This document shows positions 42,838 through 52,773 of a stretch of 64,000 nucleotides of DNA, in pieces. The position numbers and the translations under genes are program-made. Within the stretch, counting starts at the first letter, position 1; each line of letters opens with the position of its first letter. The stretch is from contig NZ_NPDD01000085.1 of NCBI RefSeq assembly GCF_002272245.1, positions 1 to 64,000 on the forward strand. Reading direction: 5' to 3'. The notes beneath the pieces were generated by a model. The model searched no databases, was not told the DNA's origin, and saw nothing but the letters and a program-made list of their open reading frames with translations. The stretch is from Bacillus sp. 7884-1 (GTDB taxonomy: Bacteria; Bacillota; Bacilli; Bacillales; Cytobacillaceae).

Positions 42838-45800
42838 TTGAGGATGAAAAGAAAAAAACAGAGCAAGTTATTTGCAGTTGTTCTAAGTCTATTGTTAATT
42901 TTAACCTCTTTACCTGCAGTGCCAATTCAAGCGGCAGCTGAAGAACCATTGCTATCAAAAAAGTTTGATTTCGGAACACCATCAAGTTCCGTTCAAGAAG
43001 GCTATACTAAAGTTTCTTCAGACACAGCTTATTCGGCAGAAGCAGGCTACGGTTTTGCTGATATCTCCAAGGTAACCTCAACAGATCGTACAACATCAGA
43101 CCCCTTGAAATCAGATTTTGTTTCTACAACTGGTAATTCCTTTAACGTGGATCTGCCAACTGGCGATTATTCGATTACTGTCATTGCAGGAGATGAAGCA
43201 GACAGTGCAGATGTAGGAGTCAAGGTGGAAAATATTCAGAAAGTTCAAAATGCTGCAGTTGCAAAAGGAAATTATATCGAACGTACATTTGAGATTTCAC
43301 TAGTTGATGGTCAATTAAATTTCGAATTTACAGGCACTAATCCAAAAGTTAATGGAATGATCATTGAGAAACTTCCAGAAAGAGCGGCGGGAGAACTTCC
43401 AACCGTGTATATTGCAGGGGACTCAACGGTTCAAACCTATGATGAATATTGGAGACCTGAAGCCGGATGGGGTCAAATGATTCCGCGCTTTTTCAGCTCA
43501 GATGTATCCTTTAAAAACCACGCCATTGGCGGAAGAAGTACAAAGTCGTTTATTAATGAAGGTCGTCTAGATAACATTTTAAGAGAAATCAAACCAAACG
43601 ATTTTTTCCTAATTCAATTCGGTCATAATGATGCAACTATCAGTATTCCAGAAAGATATGCATCGGTACCAGATTATAAAAATTATCTAAAAACCTATAT
43701 CAATGGCGCACGCCAGCGTGGTGCAACTCCTATCCTTGTAACTCCTGTTGGCAGACGTGATTTTAACGTCTCGACAGGAAAGTTTAATGTCAGCTTTCCA
43801 GAATATGTTCAGGGTATGAAGGAAGTATCAGCAGAAATGGATGTCGACGTTGTCGATTTAAGTGCACGCAGTGTTGCCTATTATGATACCATTGGCCCTG
43901 AAGGAAGTCTTTCTGTATTTTTACATACAGATCCAGGCGTTTATACTGCTTTCCCAAATGGTTCCCAGGATAATACACATTTCCAAGAATACGGTGCCAT
44001 TCAGCTTGCACGTTTAGTGTCAGATGAAATTAAAAATCTGAATATTCCACTTTCTCAGTTTGTTACAGGTATAGAACCTCCTGCAAATGTTCCTGCTAAA
44101 CCAACGAATGTTTCAGTAAGCAGCATTAGTAATGCGGGTGCACTTGTAACCTGGACTAAGGTAGAAGGGGCAGACATTTACAAGATTTACAGAAAACTTT
44201 CAACTGACAGCGATTATAAATTGGTAGGTACCTCAACCATTCCTCAACTGAATACTACAGGAATGGAAGAAGGGAAGACCTATGATGTTTATGTAATTGC
44301 AGTTAATGGAAAAGGTGAATCTGAATTATCAGATGTAAAACAATTTACAACGAAAAAAGCAACCTTAAAGTTTGACTTCGGCTTAGCAGGTAATCCTATT
44401 GCTGATGGTTACACGGGAGTCAATCTTTCAACTGTATATACACCTGATAGAGGATTTGGAATCGTAGATCCTCAAGGTATGATTGGCCGTGACCGTGGTA
44501 CGGGTGGAGATCTTCTTCGAGACTGGTTAGGTTATTTTAACGTGGGTTGGAAATTTAATGTGGATTTACCTAATGGTCTTTATGCAGTAAAAGTCTATGT
44601 TGGTGATTTCTTAGGAAGTGCCAGAACTACTTTGGCTGTCGAAGGTCAGGATTATGGTTCAATTTCTGCACCTAACAAGAACTATACAACCAAGATTGTT
44701 TCACAGGTTTCAGTGAAGGATGGTCAGATGAATTTTAGTTTCGGAGGTACCACAGGTATTGTAAATGGTGTTGAAATAACTCCAATATTGATTGCTCCTT
44801 CTGAACTGAAATTGGATGAAAAGTCATTAGATGCTGAAAATCCATTTGTAACTTTTTCATGGAAAGTAGTAGACGATGCGGCAAAGTATAATGTTTATCG
44901 AAAAGTTGCAGGTACAAGTGAATTTACCTTAGTTGGCAGCTCTACTACAACAACTTATACTGATAATACCGTGGATGTTGGAATGGAATATCAATATGTT
45001 GCTACCACAATAGATAATGCCAATGTGGAAACAGATCCTTCACTGCCTCTTAAAGTGGTAATGATTGATCCGTCACAGCCAGTTCCTGCTGTACCAGACA
45101 ATTTAAAGGTTGGAGAAGTAAATAAGAATGACCTAATGATTAGTTGGGAGCAAGTAGAAGGAGCTATAACCTATAATGTGTACCGTTCTAAAAAGGAGAA
45201 TGGGACATACGAATATATCGGTAAAACAAAAACTACTTCTTACAAAGATGAAAGTGTATTAACTACCATTGCTTATTTTTATAAGGTAGCTGCAGTGAAT
45301 GCTGGTGGAATTTCTGAGCAATCTGTAATATTAAAAACTCCAGCAGTAACAAAACTTAAACGTCAAATGGAAGATCTTGATCGTGCACCTGTTGCGATGA
45401 AAACAGAAGAAGGTGTTTTTGTCAGCTGGAGAATGCTCGGAACCGATCCTGAGAGTATTAGCTTTAACGTCTATCGTGATGGTGAAAAGATCAATTCTGA
45501 TACCATTGCGGAGAGTACAAACTATGTTGACAAAGATGGAAAAGCTGAATCAACGTATGAAGTGCGTGCGGTAATTGACGACAAAGAAAGAAAATCAAAG
45601 GAAACCACGAATGTATTGAATCAAAATTATTTTGATATTCCGCTTCAAAAACCAGCGGACGGTGTGACCCTACTTGGCGATCCATATTCATACCGTGCAA
45701 ATGATGCGAGTGTCGGTGATTTAGACGGTGATGGAAAGTATGAACTAGTATTAAAATGGGATCCAACCAATTCCAAAGATAACTCACAAGCTGGCTATAC

Positions 45801-47910
45801 AGGAAATGTATATGTAGACGCTTATGAAATGGATGGAACCTTAAAATGGCGTATAGATTTAGGCAAGAATATCCGTGCCGGAGCTCACTATTCTCCATTC
45901 CTTGTTTATGATTTTGATGGAGATGGTAAAGCTGAAATTGTTTTCAAAACGGCAGATGGAACGATTGACGGTCTGGGAACAGTTATCGGCCGAGCAGATG
46001 CTGACCACCGTAATAGTTCAGGTTACGTTCTTCAAGGTGCAGAGTACTTGACTGTATTTGAGGGAGAGACCGGAAAAGCACTTGATACTACAGATTATGA
46101 ACCAGCTCGTGGTGACGTGGGTGCATGGGGTGACACATACGGTAACCGTGTGGACCGTTTCCTTGCGGCTGTAGCTTATTTAAATGGCGAGAATCCTAGC
46201 ATTATCATGGCACGTGGATATTATACGAGATCAGTGCTTGCCGCATATAATTTTAAAAATGGTAAATTGACAAAACAGTGGGTCTTTGATTCAAACGATG
46301 AAGGTCAAAGAGAATATGCTGGTCAAGGATACCATAATTTAAGTGTGGCAGACGTCGATAACGACAGCAAAGATGAAATTGTTTACGGTCAAGCTGTAAT
46401 CGATGATGACGGCAAGGGCTTATATACAACAGGTTTAGGTCATGGGGATGCTCAACATGTGAGTGATCTTGATCCAACTAGACCAGGTCTTGAGGTATTT
46501 GCTGTACAAGAGCATAAAGACGGTCCATTTGGATATGACATGCGCGATGCGGAAACGAGTGAAATCCTATGGGGTGTGAAAACAGGACAGGATACGGGTC
46601 GCGGAGTGTCTGCTGATGTTGACCCGAGGTATGAAGGGGCAGAAGCATGGGCAATCTCGGGTGCTTGGAATAGTAAGGAAGGCGGAATCCATACAGCAAA
46701 AGGTGAAAAAATTTCCGACAACATTCCTTCCAGCAACTTTGCTATTTGGTGGGACGGCGACTTATCCCGCGAACTAGTTGACCATAAGTGGAATGATACC
46801 ACAGCAACAGGTGTAGGAACGATCGACAAATGGGATTATGAAAATAATAAGCTAGTAAATATCCTAACTGCTGATGGAACACAATCTAATAACAGCACTA
46901 AAGGAAATCCTGTTTTGCAAGCTGATATGTTTGGTGACTGGAGAGAAGAAATCATTTGGAGAACAGATGACAGCAGTGCAATTAGGGTGTACATGACAAC
47001 AGAGGAAACTGACAATAGACTCTACACTTTAATGCATGACCCTCAGTATCGATTATCAATTGCATGGCAAAACGTCGGATATAACCAGCCGCCGCATACT
47101 AGCTTCTTCCTTGGAACAGGCATGTCAAAGCCTCCTGTACCAAGCATTGATGTAGTAGAAATACCGGATGTGAATGCGCCAGAAACGGAAAATGAGGTAA
47201 TAGGGGCAGAAATTGAAGGCTGGTATAATAGTCCAGTAACAGTAAATTTAACTGGATATGACTATCAATCTGGTATTAAAACAACCTATTATTCATTAAA
47301 TGGTTCAGCCGACCAAGAAGGCAGTACAGTTACCATTACAGAAGATGGCAGACATGTTCTTGATTATTGGAGTGTCGACCAGAGTGGTAACATCGAACCA
47401 AAGAAAACAATTGAGATTAACATTGATAAGACTGCTCCAGAGATCACCTTCTCGGTTGAGGACGGAACAGTATTCAATGTGGATCAATTTGTTACTATTA
47501 CTTGTCAGGCAGAAGATGCTTTATCGGGAGTTGCATCCTCAACTTGTGAGGATGTTTCGTTACCAGCTTATGAGCTTGGGTTAGGAAACCATACCCTCAA
47601 GGCAGATGCAGTAGACAGGGCTGGAAATAGCTCGACCAAATCCGTTACGATTAACGTTGATGTTGATTTTGATAGTCTTGGAAAACTTACACAGTTGTTC
47701 CTAACTGAATCAAAGGGCAATAGCAACATTTTGAACGCTTTAAATGCTAAACTGGAAGCAGCAAAAGCTTCAGAGGAACAAGGTGACAAAGGTGCAAGAG
47801 ATGGACAGCTAAATGCCTATATCAACCAAGTTAAAGCAAAAGCGAATACAGACTTCACAGAAAAACAAGCACAAATGCTATTCAAATTTGCTGAAGTTTT
47901 GAAAAAGTAA
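42838..47910 (+). CDS. Secreted rhamnogalacturonan acetylesterase / PL11 rhamnogalacturonan lyase fusion
   Basis: 1690 residues. Signal peptide (about 1-33); malectin-like carbohydrate domain (38-180); SGNH esterase with GDSTVQ (~191), GHND (~263) and DNTH (~380) catalytic blocks, matching rhamnogalacturonan acetylesterases (CE12); a fibronectin-III module; a second malectin-like domain (~505-640); two more fibronectin-III modules; a PL11 rhamnogalacturonan lyase beta-propeller (~840-1430) rich in DxDGDGK calcium loops; Ig-like modules; and a C-terminal FIMAH-type domain. It would deacetylate and cleave rhamnogalacturonan-I outside the cell. GGGGGAGGAAG seven bases before the TTG favours that start over the ATG at 42844. 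The esterase and lyase are separate proteins in B. subtilis (YesY/YesT, YesW/YesX). Confidence 0.88.
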   Translation: MRMKRKKQSKLFAVVLSLLLILTSLPAVPIQAAAEEPLLSKKFDFGTPSSSVQEGYTKVSSDTAYSAEAGYGFADISKVTSTDRTTSDPLKSDFVSTTGNSFNVDLPTGDYSITVIAGDEADSADVGVKVENIQKVQNAAVAKGNYIERTFEISLVDGQLNFEFTGTNPKVNGMIIEKLPERAAGELPTVYIAGDSTVQTYDEYWRPEAGWGQMIPRFFSSDVSFKNHAIGGRSTKSFINEGRLDNILREIKPNDFFLIQFGHNDATISIPERYASVPDYKNYLKTYINGARQRGATPILVTPVGRRDFNVSTGKFNVSFPEYVQGMKEVSAEMDVDVVDLSARSVAYYDTIGPEGSLSVFLHTDPGVYTAFPNGSQDNTHFQEYGAIQLARLVSDEIKNLNIPLSQFVTGIEPPANVPAKPTNVSVSSISNAGALVTWTKVEGADIYKIYRKLSTDSDYKLVGTSTIPQLNTTGMEEGKTYDVYVIAVNGKGESELSDVKQFTTKKATLKFDFGLAGNPIADGYTGVNLSTVYTPDRGFGIVDPQGMIGRDRGTGGDLLRDWLGYFNVGWKFNVDLPNGLYAVKVYVGDFLGSARTTLAVEGQDYGSISAPNKNYTTKIVSQVSVKDGQMNFSFGGTTGIVNGVEITPILIAPSELKLDEKSLDAENPFVTFSWKVVDDAAKYNVYRKVAGTSEFTLVGSSTTTTYTDNTVDVGMEYQYVATTIDNANVETDPSLPLKVVMIDPSQPVPAVPDNLKVGEVNKNDLMISWEQVEGAITYNVYRSKKENGTYEYIGKTKTTSYKDESVLTTIAYFYKVAAVNAGGISEQSVILKTPAVTKLKRQMEDLDRAPVAMKTEEGVFVSWRMLGTDPESISFNVYRDGEKINSDTIAESTNYVDKDGKAESTYEVRAVIDDKERKSKETTNVLNQNYFDIPLQKPADGVTLLGDPYSYRANDASVGDLDGDGKYELVLKWDPTNSKDNSQAGYTGNVYVDAYEMDGTLKWRIDLGKNIRAGAHYSPFLVYDFDGDGKAEIVFKTADGTIDGLGTVIGRADADHRNSSGYVLQGAEYLTVFEGETGKALDTTDYEPARGDVGAWGDTYGNRVDRFLAAVAYLNGENPSIIMARGYYTRSVLAAYNFKNGKLTKQWVFDSNDEGQREYAGQGYHNLSVADVDNDSKDEIVYGQAVIDDDGKGLYTTGLGHGDAQHVSDLDPTRPGLEVFAVQEHKDGPFGYDMRDAETSEILWGVKTGQDTGRGVSADVDPRYEGAEAWAISGAWNSKEGGIHTAKGEKISDNIPSSNFAIWWDGDLSRELVDHKWNDTTATGVGTIDKWDYENNKLVNILTADGTQSNNSTKGNPVLQADMFGDWREEIIWRTDDSSAIRVYMTTEETDNRLYTLMHDPQYRLSIAWQNVGYNQPPHTSFFLGTGMSKPPVPSIDVVEIPDVNAPETENEVIGAEIEGWYNSPVTVNLTGYDYQSGIKTTYYSLNGSADQEGSTVTITEDGRHVLDYWSVDQSGNIEPKKTIEINIDKTAPEITFSVEDGTVFNVDQFVTITCQAEDALSGVASSTCEDVSLPAYELGLGNHTLKADAVDRAGNSSTKSVTINVDVDFDSLGKLTQLFLTESKGNSNILNALNAKLEAAKASEEQGDKGARDGQLNAYINQVKAKANTDFTEKQAQMLFKFAEVLKK

Positions 47911-47917
47911 AAGTAAA

Positions 47918-47955
47918 CATGGCCCAAAGTGTATTATCCTTTGGGCCATGTTTTA
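47918..47955 (+). terminator. Terminator after the esterase-lyase gene
   Basis: ACATGGCCCAAAG / CTTTGGGCCATGT stem followed by TTTTAT. Confidence 0.9.
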
Positions 47956-48068
47956 TGATTACTTTTTTTTGAAGCAGCTACCAGTGGTATTATAAGTTTT
48001 TTTATACTAAAATTATATTTAACTATCATTTGAAAGCGACTATCCGTCATGGAAGGGAGTAACAACAA

Positions 48069-48677
48069 TTGAAGCAAAACATCAAAGCAATCCTTGCTCC
48101 CATGAGCACAAAAGAAAGATTTGCATATATCTGGGACTATTACAAGTTTCATATCATTGGGAGCATTACTGCAATCATCCTATTAATCCTACTAATAAGT
48201 AGTATCGATGAGAAAAAAGAGGCGTACCTCAATATTACAATTTTAGGTAATGGGGTTAATCCAGAAGGTATTGCTCAATTACAAGATCAATTAACAAACG
48301 AGCTAGTAAAAGACAAAGCAGATGAAGAAGTTTTTATAGAAACTTTATCCTATGATAAATCAAGCCCAGACGCGGCTTCCCGAGCAGGTGTACAAAAAAT
48401 GGTCGCACAGATTACTACTGGATCTATTGATTTGCTGATTGTTAATAAAGAACTCTTTGAGGAAATCTCATCACAGCAAAATTCATTGTTAGCGATAAAT
48501 GATCTTAAGGGAACCGGTAAACGATTACCTTCTAATGAAGAAGTTTATGGAATTAGCACCTCGGACATTAATCTTTTGGCTCCTTTAAAGTTGGATGAAA
48601 ATATGGTATTATGCATCCCTAGTAATACAAAAAATTTGGAGCAAATAAATGAGTTATTTTCACTCATTTCTGAATAA
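48069..48677 (+). CDS. Membrane-anchored protein of unknown function (202 aa)
   Basis: The N-terminus STKERFAYIWDYYKFHIIGS is followed by one transmembrane helix (ITAIILLILLIS, about residues 33-50) and an extracytoplasmic domain. The [FY]AYIWDYYK[FW]HII pattern recurs in unrelated Bacillus and Clostridium membrane proteins of unknown role. It starts with TTG at 48069 after GGAAGGGAG. It sits between the polysaccharide enzyme and rhaB, bounded by terminators, so co-regulation is not assured. Confidence 0.65.
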   Translation: MKQNIKAILAPMSTKERFAYIWDYYKFHIIGSITAIILLILLISSIDEKKEAYLNITILGNGVNPEGIAQLQDQLTNELVKDKADEEVFIETLSYDKSSPDAASRAGVQKMVAQITTGSIDLLIVNKELFEEISSQQNSLLAINDLKGTGKRLPSNEEVYGISTSDINLLAPLKLDENMVLCIPSNTKNLEQINELFSLISE

Positions 48678-48683
48678 ATGAAG

Positions 48684-48723
48684 TAGGAGATCATTTCAAC
48701 TTGAAAGATCTCCTATTTTTTTT
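48684..48723 (+). terminator. Terminator after the unknown membrane gene
   Basis: TAGGAGATC / GATCTCCTA stem followed by eight T residues. Confidence 0.9.
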
Positions 48724-48797
48724 GTGCAAATAAGGACAATAAATTAGTTGAATCACGATATAGTAAAATCCTATTTTTCTTGTAAGATAGAGTTATC

Positions 48798-48811
48798 AGT
48801 AAGCGTTTCCA
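48798..48811. promoter_or_regulatory. cre-like site before rhaB
   Basis: AGTAAGCGTTTCCA matches the cre consensus at 12 of 14 positions and lies just before the ribosome site, a position from which CcpA often blocks transcription. Confidence 0.5.
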
Positions 48812-48828
48812 ACGGAAAGGTGATGTTA

Positions 48829-50247
48829 ATGCCAAAATACAGTATAGCCGTCGACATCGGGGCATCAAGTGGAAGACTTATATTAGGATATCTTGAAGGT
48901 AGTTTATTAAAACTAGAAGAAATTCATCGCTTTGAAAACAAAATCGTGAAAAAAGGAGATTCCTTTTGCTGGGAAAGTGATAATCTTTTTCAAGAAATTA
49001 AAAATGGACTCAAAAAATGCAAAGAAATGGGCATTAAGCCAGATAGTATTGGAATAGATACATGGGCTGTTGATTTTCTTTTATTAGATGACAACAACCT
49101 GCCATTAACAGAGGCCGTTTCATATCGTGACCCACGTACAGATGGGTTGATGGAAGAAGTCTTTGAGCTTTTCTCAAAGGAAAGAATCTATCTCGAAACA
49201 GGTATTCAATTCCAAAAGTTTAATACTATCTATCAACTTTATTCTATTAAAAAGAATAATCCTGAAATACTCGAAAAAGCGAAATCATTTTTAATGATTC
49301 CCGATTACTTCAATTATTTACTTACAGGAAAGAAAGCAAATGAATATACAAATGCGTCTTCTACCCAACTGATAAATGCATTTACGAAAAAATGGGATCA
49401 TCAGTTATTAGATGTCCTTGGGATTAATAGAGAGATGTTCCAGGAAATTAAAACTCCTAAAACAATTCTAGGGACACTGTCAGAAGAACTAGTTTCAGAG
49501 CTTGGGTTTGACCTACAAGTTATTCTTCCAGCAACACATGATACAGGTTCAGCAGTCATAGCCGTTCCGGAAGAGGATGAATCGATTTATATCAGTTCTG
49601 GTACCTGGTCATTAATTGGCGTTGAAAACTATTTCCCAATATGTGTCACTAAGGCATTGGATTATAACTTTACAAATGAAGGCGGCATCGATTATCAATA
49701 CCGCTTCTTAAAAAATATCATGGGACTTTGGATGATTCAAGAAGTAAAGCGAAACTACAATGATGAATATTCCTTTGCAAAATTAGTAGAATTAGCGGGA
49801 GAGGCGAAGGAGTTTACATCGAAGGTAAACGTAAACGATGACAGATTCTTAAAACCCGAAAACATGGTTGAAGCAATCATGAATTATTGTGTAGAAACAG
49901 AGCAGCCAATCCCAAGCACACCTGGGGAAGTAGCAAAATGTGTATTTGAAAGTTTAGCAGAAAGCTACCAGGAGGCAGTGACGGAAATAGAAGAAATCTT
50001 TGAAAAGCAGTTTGAGAAAATAAATGTCATCGGCGGCGGCTGTCAAAATGAAATGCTGAACCAGCTGATTGCCGATGTAACAAAAAAAGAGGTATATGCT
50101 GGACCAGTTGAGGCAACGGCAATTGGTAACATCGCAGCCCAATTAATGGCACTGGGAGAAATCAGTGATATTAAAGAAGCACGGTGTATTGTTAGTAAGT
50201 CATTTGAAGTGAAAAAATATGTACCAGCGCAGCACGTTAAAAGCTAA
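48829..50247 (+). CDS. rhaB: L-rhamnulokinase
   Basis: FGGY-family kinase converting L-rhamnulose to rhamnulose-1-phosphate. 472 residues from the ATG at 48829, eight bases after GGAAAGG; a longer reading from 48748 lacks a ribosome site. [13 protein letters not shown] is the N-terminal ATPase phosphate loop; [13 protein letters not shown] and the paired [12 protein letters not shown] and [15 protein letters not shown] segments are family motifs. rhaA follows 19 bases later, so the two form an operon. Confidence 0.93.
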   Translation: MPKYSIAVDIGASSGRLILGYLEGSLLKLEEIHRFENKIVKKGDSFCWESDNLFQEIKNGLKKCKEMGIKPDSIGIDTWAVDFLLLDDNNLPLTEAVSYRDPRTDGLMEEVFELFSKERIYLETGIQFQKFNTIYQLYSIKKNNPEILEKAKSFLMIPDYFNYLLTGKKANEYTNASSTQLINAFTKKWDHQLLDVLGINREMFQEIKTPKTILGTLSEELVSELGFDLQVILPATHDTGSAVIAVPEEDESIYISSGTWSLIGVENYFPICVTKALDYNFTNEGGIDYQYRFLKNIMGLWMIQEVKRNYNDEYSFAKLVELAGEAKEFTSKVNVNDDRFLKPENMVEAIMNYCVETEQPIPSTPGEVAKCVFESLAESYQEAVTEIEEIFEKQFEKINVIGGGCQNEMLNQLIADVTKKEVYAGPVEATAIGNIAAQLMALGEISDIKEARCIVSKSFEVKKYVPAQHVKS

Positions 50248-50266
50248 ATACGAAAGGAAGATAAAA

Positions 50267-51520
50267 ATGTCCATTAAAGAAAACTATGAACTTGCGAAAC
50301 AAGCCTATGCAAAATGGGGAGTAGATGTTGATGAGGTTGTAGAAAAATTGAAAAACGTACCTATTTCTATACATTGCTGGCAAGGCGATGATATTGGTGG
50401 ATTTGAAGTAAACAAAAGCGAATTATCTGGCGGCATTGATGTAACCGGAAACTATCCAGGTAAAGCAACAACGCCTGAGGAATTAAGAAGTGACTTAGAC
50501 AAGGCACTATCGTTAATCCCGGGAAAACATAGAGTCAATTTACATGCAATTTATGCAGAAACAAATGGTGAGGTTGTTGAAAGAGACCAGCTTGAACCAA
50601 AGCATTTTGAGAATTGGTTAAACTGGGCAAAAGAAAAGGGACTTGGCTTGGATTATAACCCAACATTATTCTCGCATCCAAAAGCAGCTGATGGTTTAAC
50701 ATTATCTCATCCGAACGAAGAGATCCGTGAATTCTGGATTAATCACTGTATTGGCAGCCGTAAAATCGGTGAGTATTTCGGGAAAGAACTAGGTACACCT
50801 GCATTAACGAACATTTGGATTCCAGATGGCTATAAGGATATCCCAAGTGACAGACTAACTCCTAGGAAAAGATTAAAAGATTCATTAGATAAGATTTTTG
50901 CAGTCGAAAAAGATGAAAACTACAACCTAGATGCTGTGGAAAGTAAGGTATTTGGAATTGGTTCTGAATCGTATGTAGTTGGTTCACACGAATTTTATCT
51001 AAACTATGCCATGAAAAATAATAAATTATGTTTACTAGATACTGGGCACTATCACCCAACTGAAACGGTATCGAATAAGATATCCTCTATGCTATTGTTT
51101 AGCGAGAAGCTTGCGTTGCATGTTTCAAGACCAGTTCGCTGGGATAGCGACCATGTCGTTATTCTTGATGATGAATTAAAAGAAATCGCACTTGAAATCG
51201 TTCGTAATGATGCCTTAGACCGTGTTATCATCGGACTTGATTTCTTTGATGCAAGTATTAACCGTGTTGCGGCTTGGACTATTGGTACACGTAATATGAT
51301 TAAAGCGTTGCTATATGCGATGTTAGTACCAAATGAATATTTAAAGCAGCTTCAAGAAGAAGGCAACTTTACAGAAAGACTAGCATTAATGGAAGAATTT
51401 AAAACCTATCCATTCGGTGCAGTTTGGGATTATTACTGTGAAAAAATGGGTGTTCCAGTGAGAGAATCATGGTTAGAAGAAGTAAAGGTTTATGAGAATG
51501 AGGTTTTATCTAAGCGATAA
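50267..51520 (+). CDS. rhaA: L-rhamnose isomerase
   Basis: Interconverts L-rhamnose and L-rhamnulose with divalent metals. 417 residues from the ATG at 50267, six bases after AAAGGAAG; a reading from 50219 overlaps rhaB and is not needed. [15 protein letters not shown] near the N-terminus and [23 protein letters not shown] and VRWDSDHVV in the barrel match RhaA; the Asp and His residues in the last two are metal ligands. No rhaM mutarotase gene and no rhamnose transporter lie in this window. Confidence 0.95.
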   Translation: MSIKENYELAKQAYAKWGVDVDEVVEKLKNVPISIHCWQGDDIGGFEVNKSELSGGIDVTGNYPGKATTPEELRSDLDKALSLIPGKHRVNLHAIYAETNGEVVERDQLEPKHFENWLNWAKEKGLGLDYNPTLFSHPKAADGLTLSHPNEEIREFWINHCIGSRKIGEYFGKELGTPALTNIWIPDGYKDIPSDRLTPRKRLKDSLDKIFAVEKDENYNLDAVESKVFGIGSESYVVGSHEFYLNYAMKNNKLCLLDTGHYHPTETVSNKISSMLLFSEKLALHVSRPVRWDSDHVVILDDELKEIALEIVRNDALDRVIIGLDFFDASINRVAAWTIGTRNMIKALLYAMLVPNEYLKQLQEEGNFTERLALMEEFKTYPFGAVWDYYCEKMGVPVRESWLEEVKVYENEVLSKR

Positions 51521-51527
51521 GTAAGAA

Positions 51528-51573
51528 AAGACTCAATAAGGGATAATAGGCCCGTGTTGGGTCTTCTTTTTTT
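51528..51573 (+). terminator. Terminator after rhaA
   Basis: AAGACTCAA / TTGGGTCTT nine-base stem with a 20-base loop, followed by a T run. Confidence 0.65.
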
Positions 51574-51580
51574 GAAAATG

Positions 51581-51640
51581 TGTTTGTTTAACAAGATATA
51601 TGGTATATTTATTATATAAACAAAGGTAAAATAAACATAA
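51581..51640. promoter_or_regulatory. RhaR operators before rhaR
   Basis: TGTTTGTTTAAC (51581-51592), ATAAACAAAG (51616-51625) and ATAAACATAA (51631-51640) are copies of the repeat seen before rhaEW, one inverted. Their position suggests RhaR represses its own gene. Confidence 0.6.
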
Positions 51641-51690
51641 AACAACAAAAAACAAAGTGTTAAGGTGTTCGTTCGGAAGGGGATTAGTAA

Positions 51691-52452
51691 ATGCTTGTTG
51701 CAGAAAGGCATAAAAAGATTGTTGAACTAGTCAATGAAAAGTTGAGTATACGTGTTACTGAGCTAAGCAAGATATTTTCTGTTACGGAGGAAACTATTCG
51801 TCGTGATCTTGAAAAGCTTGAAAAAGAGAACCTATTGATGCGCAGCCATGGCGGTGCGGTTAGTATTGAAAAGGATCAAGGAGAAACTTCTTATTTGGAA
51901 AGAGAAATTACCAATGCTGCTGAGAAGAAAGTAATTGCAGTAGAAGCTGTACGATCCATTGAGGTTGGCGATCAAATCGTGTTAGATGCAAGTACAACGG
52001 CTTGGTATGTAGCAAAGGAATTAGAGGACATCCCGTTAACTGTCCTCACTAACTCCATTAAAGTAGCAATTGAGTTAAGCAAAAAGGATCAAATTAAAGT
52101 GATTTCTACAGGTGGTATTTTATTGGCACAATCACTTTCCTATGTCGGTCCGCTTGCTGAACGATCGCTGGGAATGTATCACGTTAATAAGGCGTTTATA
52201 TCATGTAAAGGCGTCCACCTAGAAAAGGGGCTAAGTGATTTTAATGAGTCACAAGCACTTTTGAAGAAACAAATGATAGATATTGCAGATGAAACCATTC
52301 TAATGGTTGATTCAAGTAAATTTGGAACACGGGCTTTTTCACAAATTGCTCCTGTATCAAAGATTCACTCGATTATCACCGATTCGAATATAGATGAACA
52401 AACTAAAAAACAGTTAGAAGAAAGAAACATAAATGTAACGATAGCAAATTAA
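51691..52452 (+). CDS. rhaR: DeoR-family rhamnose regulator
   Basis: 253 residues: an N-terminal DeoR helix-turn-helix (VAERHKKIVELV, VTELSKIFSVTEETIRRDLE, the hallmark MRSHGGAV) and a C-terminal sugar-phosphate sensing domain (IEVGDQIVLDASTTAWYVAK, DETILMVDSSKFG). It corresponds to B. subtilis YulB/RhaR, which represses rhamnose genes and is thought to respond to rhamnulose-1-phosphate. AAGGGG precedes the ATG. Operator-like repeats lie before its own gene, rhaD and rhaEW, so it probably controls all three. Confidence 0.92.
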   Translation: MLVAERHKKIVELVNEKLSIRVTELSKIFSVTEETIRRDLEKLEKENLLMRSHGGAVSIEKDQGETSYLEREITNAAEKKVIAVEAVRSIEVGDQIVLDASTTAWYVAKELEDIPLTVLTNSIKVAIELSKKDQIKVISTGGILLAQSLSYVGPLAERSLGMYHVNKAFISCKGVHLEKGLSDFNESQALLKKQMIDIADETILMVDSSKFGTRAFSQIAPVSKIHSIITDSNIDEQTKKQLEERNINVTIAN

Positions 52453-52499
52453 ATTAAAAATTGCCAACGCAATAAAAACTTTATAGAGAAATAGATTAT

Positions 52500-52526
52500 A
52501 AGCAGACCGTAATGGTCTGCTTTTAT
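52500..52526 (+). terminator. Terminator after rhaR
   Basis: AAGCAGACC / GGTCTGCTT stem with loop GTAAT, followed by TTATTTG. Confidence 0.85.
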
Positions 52527-52624
52527 TTGTTTAAACGAAGAAGAGCATCTAACAAATTGTGACAAAATTCTTGGTAAAACAAAAAGAAATGGGTGTAATT
52601 GTGACGAATATGTTGATTAAGCAA

Positions 52625-52676
52625 AAATAAACAAAATTATTTATATGTATTTGTGTTGATTTATGTTTGTTTTGGG
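52625..52676. promoter_or_regulatory. RhaR operators before rhaD
   Basis: ATAAACAAAA at 52627-52636 and an opposing ATGTTTGTTTTG at 52663-52674, 36 bases apart, in the 321-base gap between rhaR and rhaD. Together with the rhaR terminator these are the only features seen in that gap. Confidence 0.6.
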
Positions 52677-52773
52677 AGTATGCTTTCATTGTAATGAATA
52701 AAATAAAACTAATTAATATAAAAAACAAACTTTTGCAGAAATAAATAGTTCCAATAAAAGGAGAGAAATCAAG

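Noticed and set aside
46452-46829. Long minus-strand frames inside the esterase-lyase gene
   Set aside because: They are antisense readings of a gene with clear domains and have no ribosome sites.
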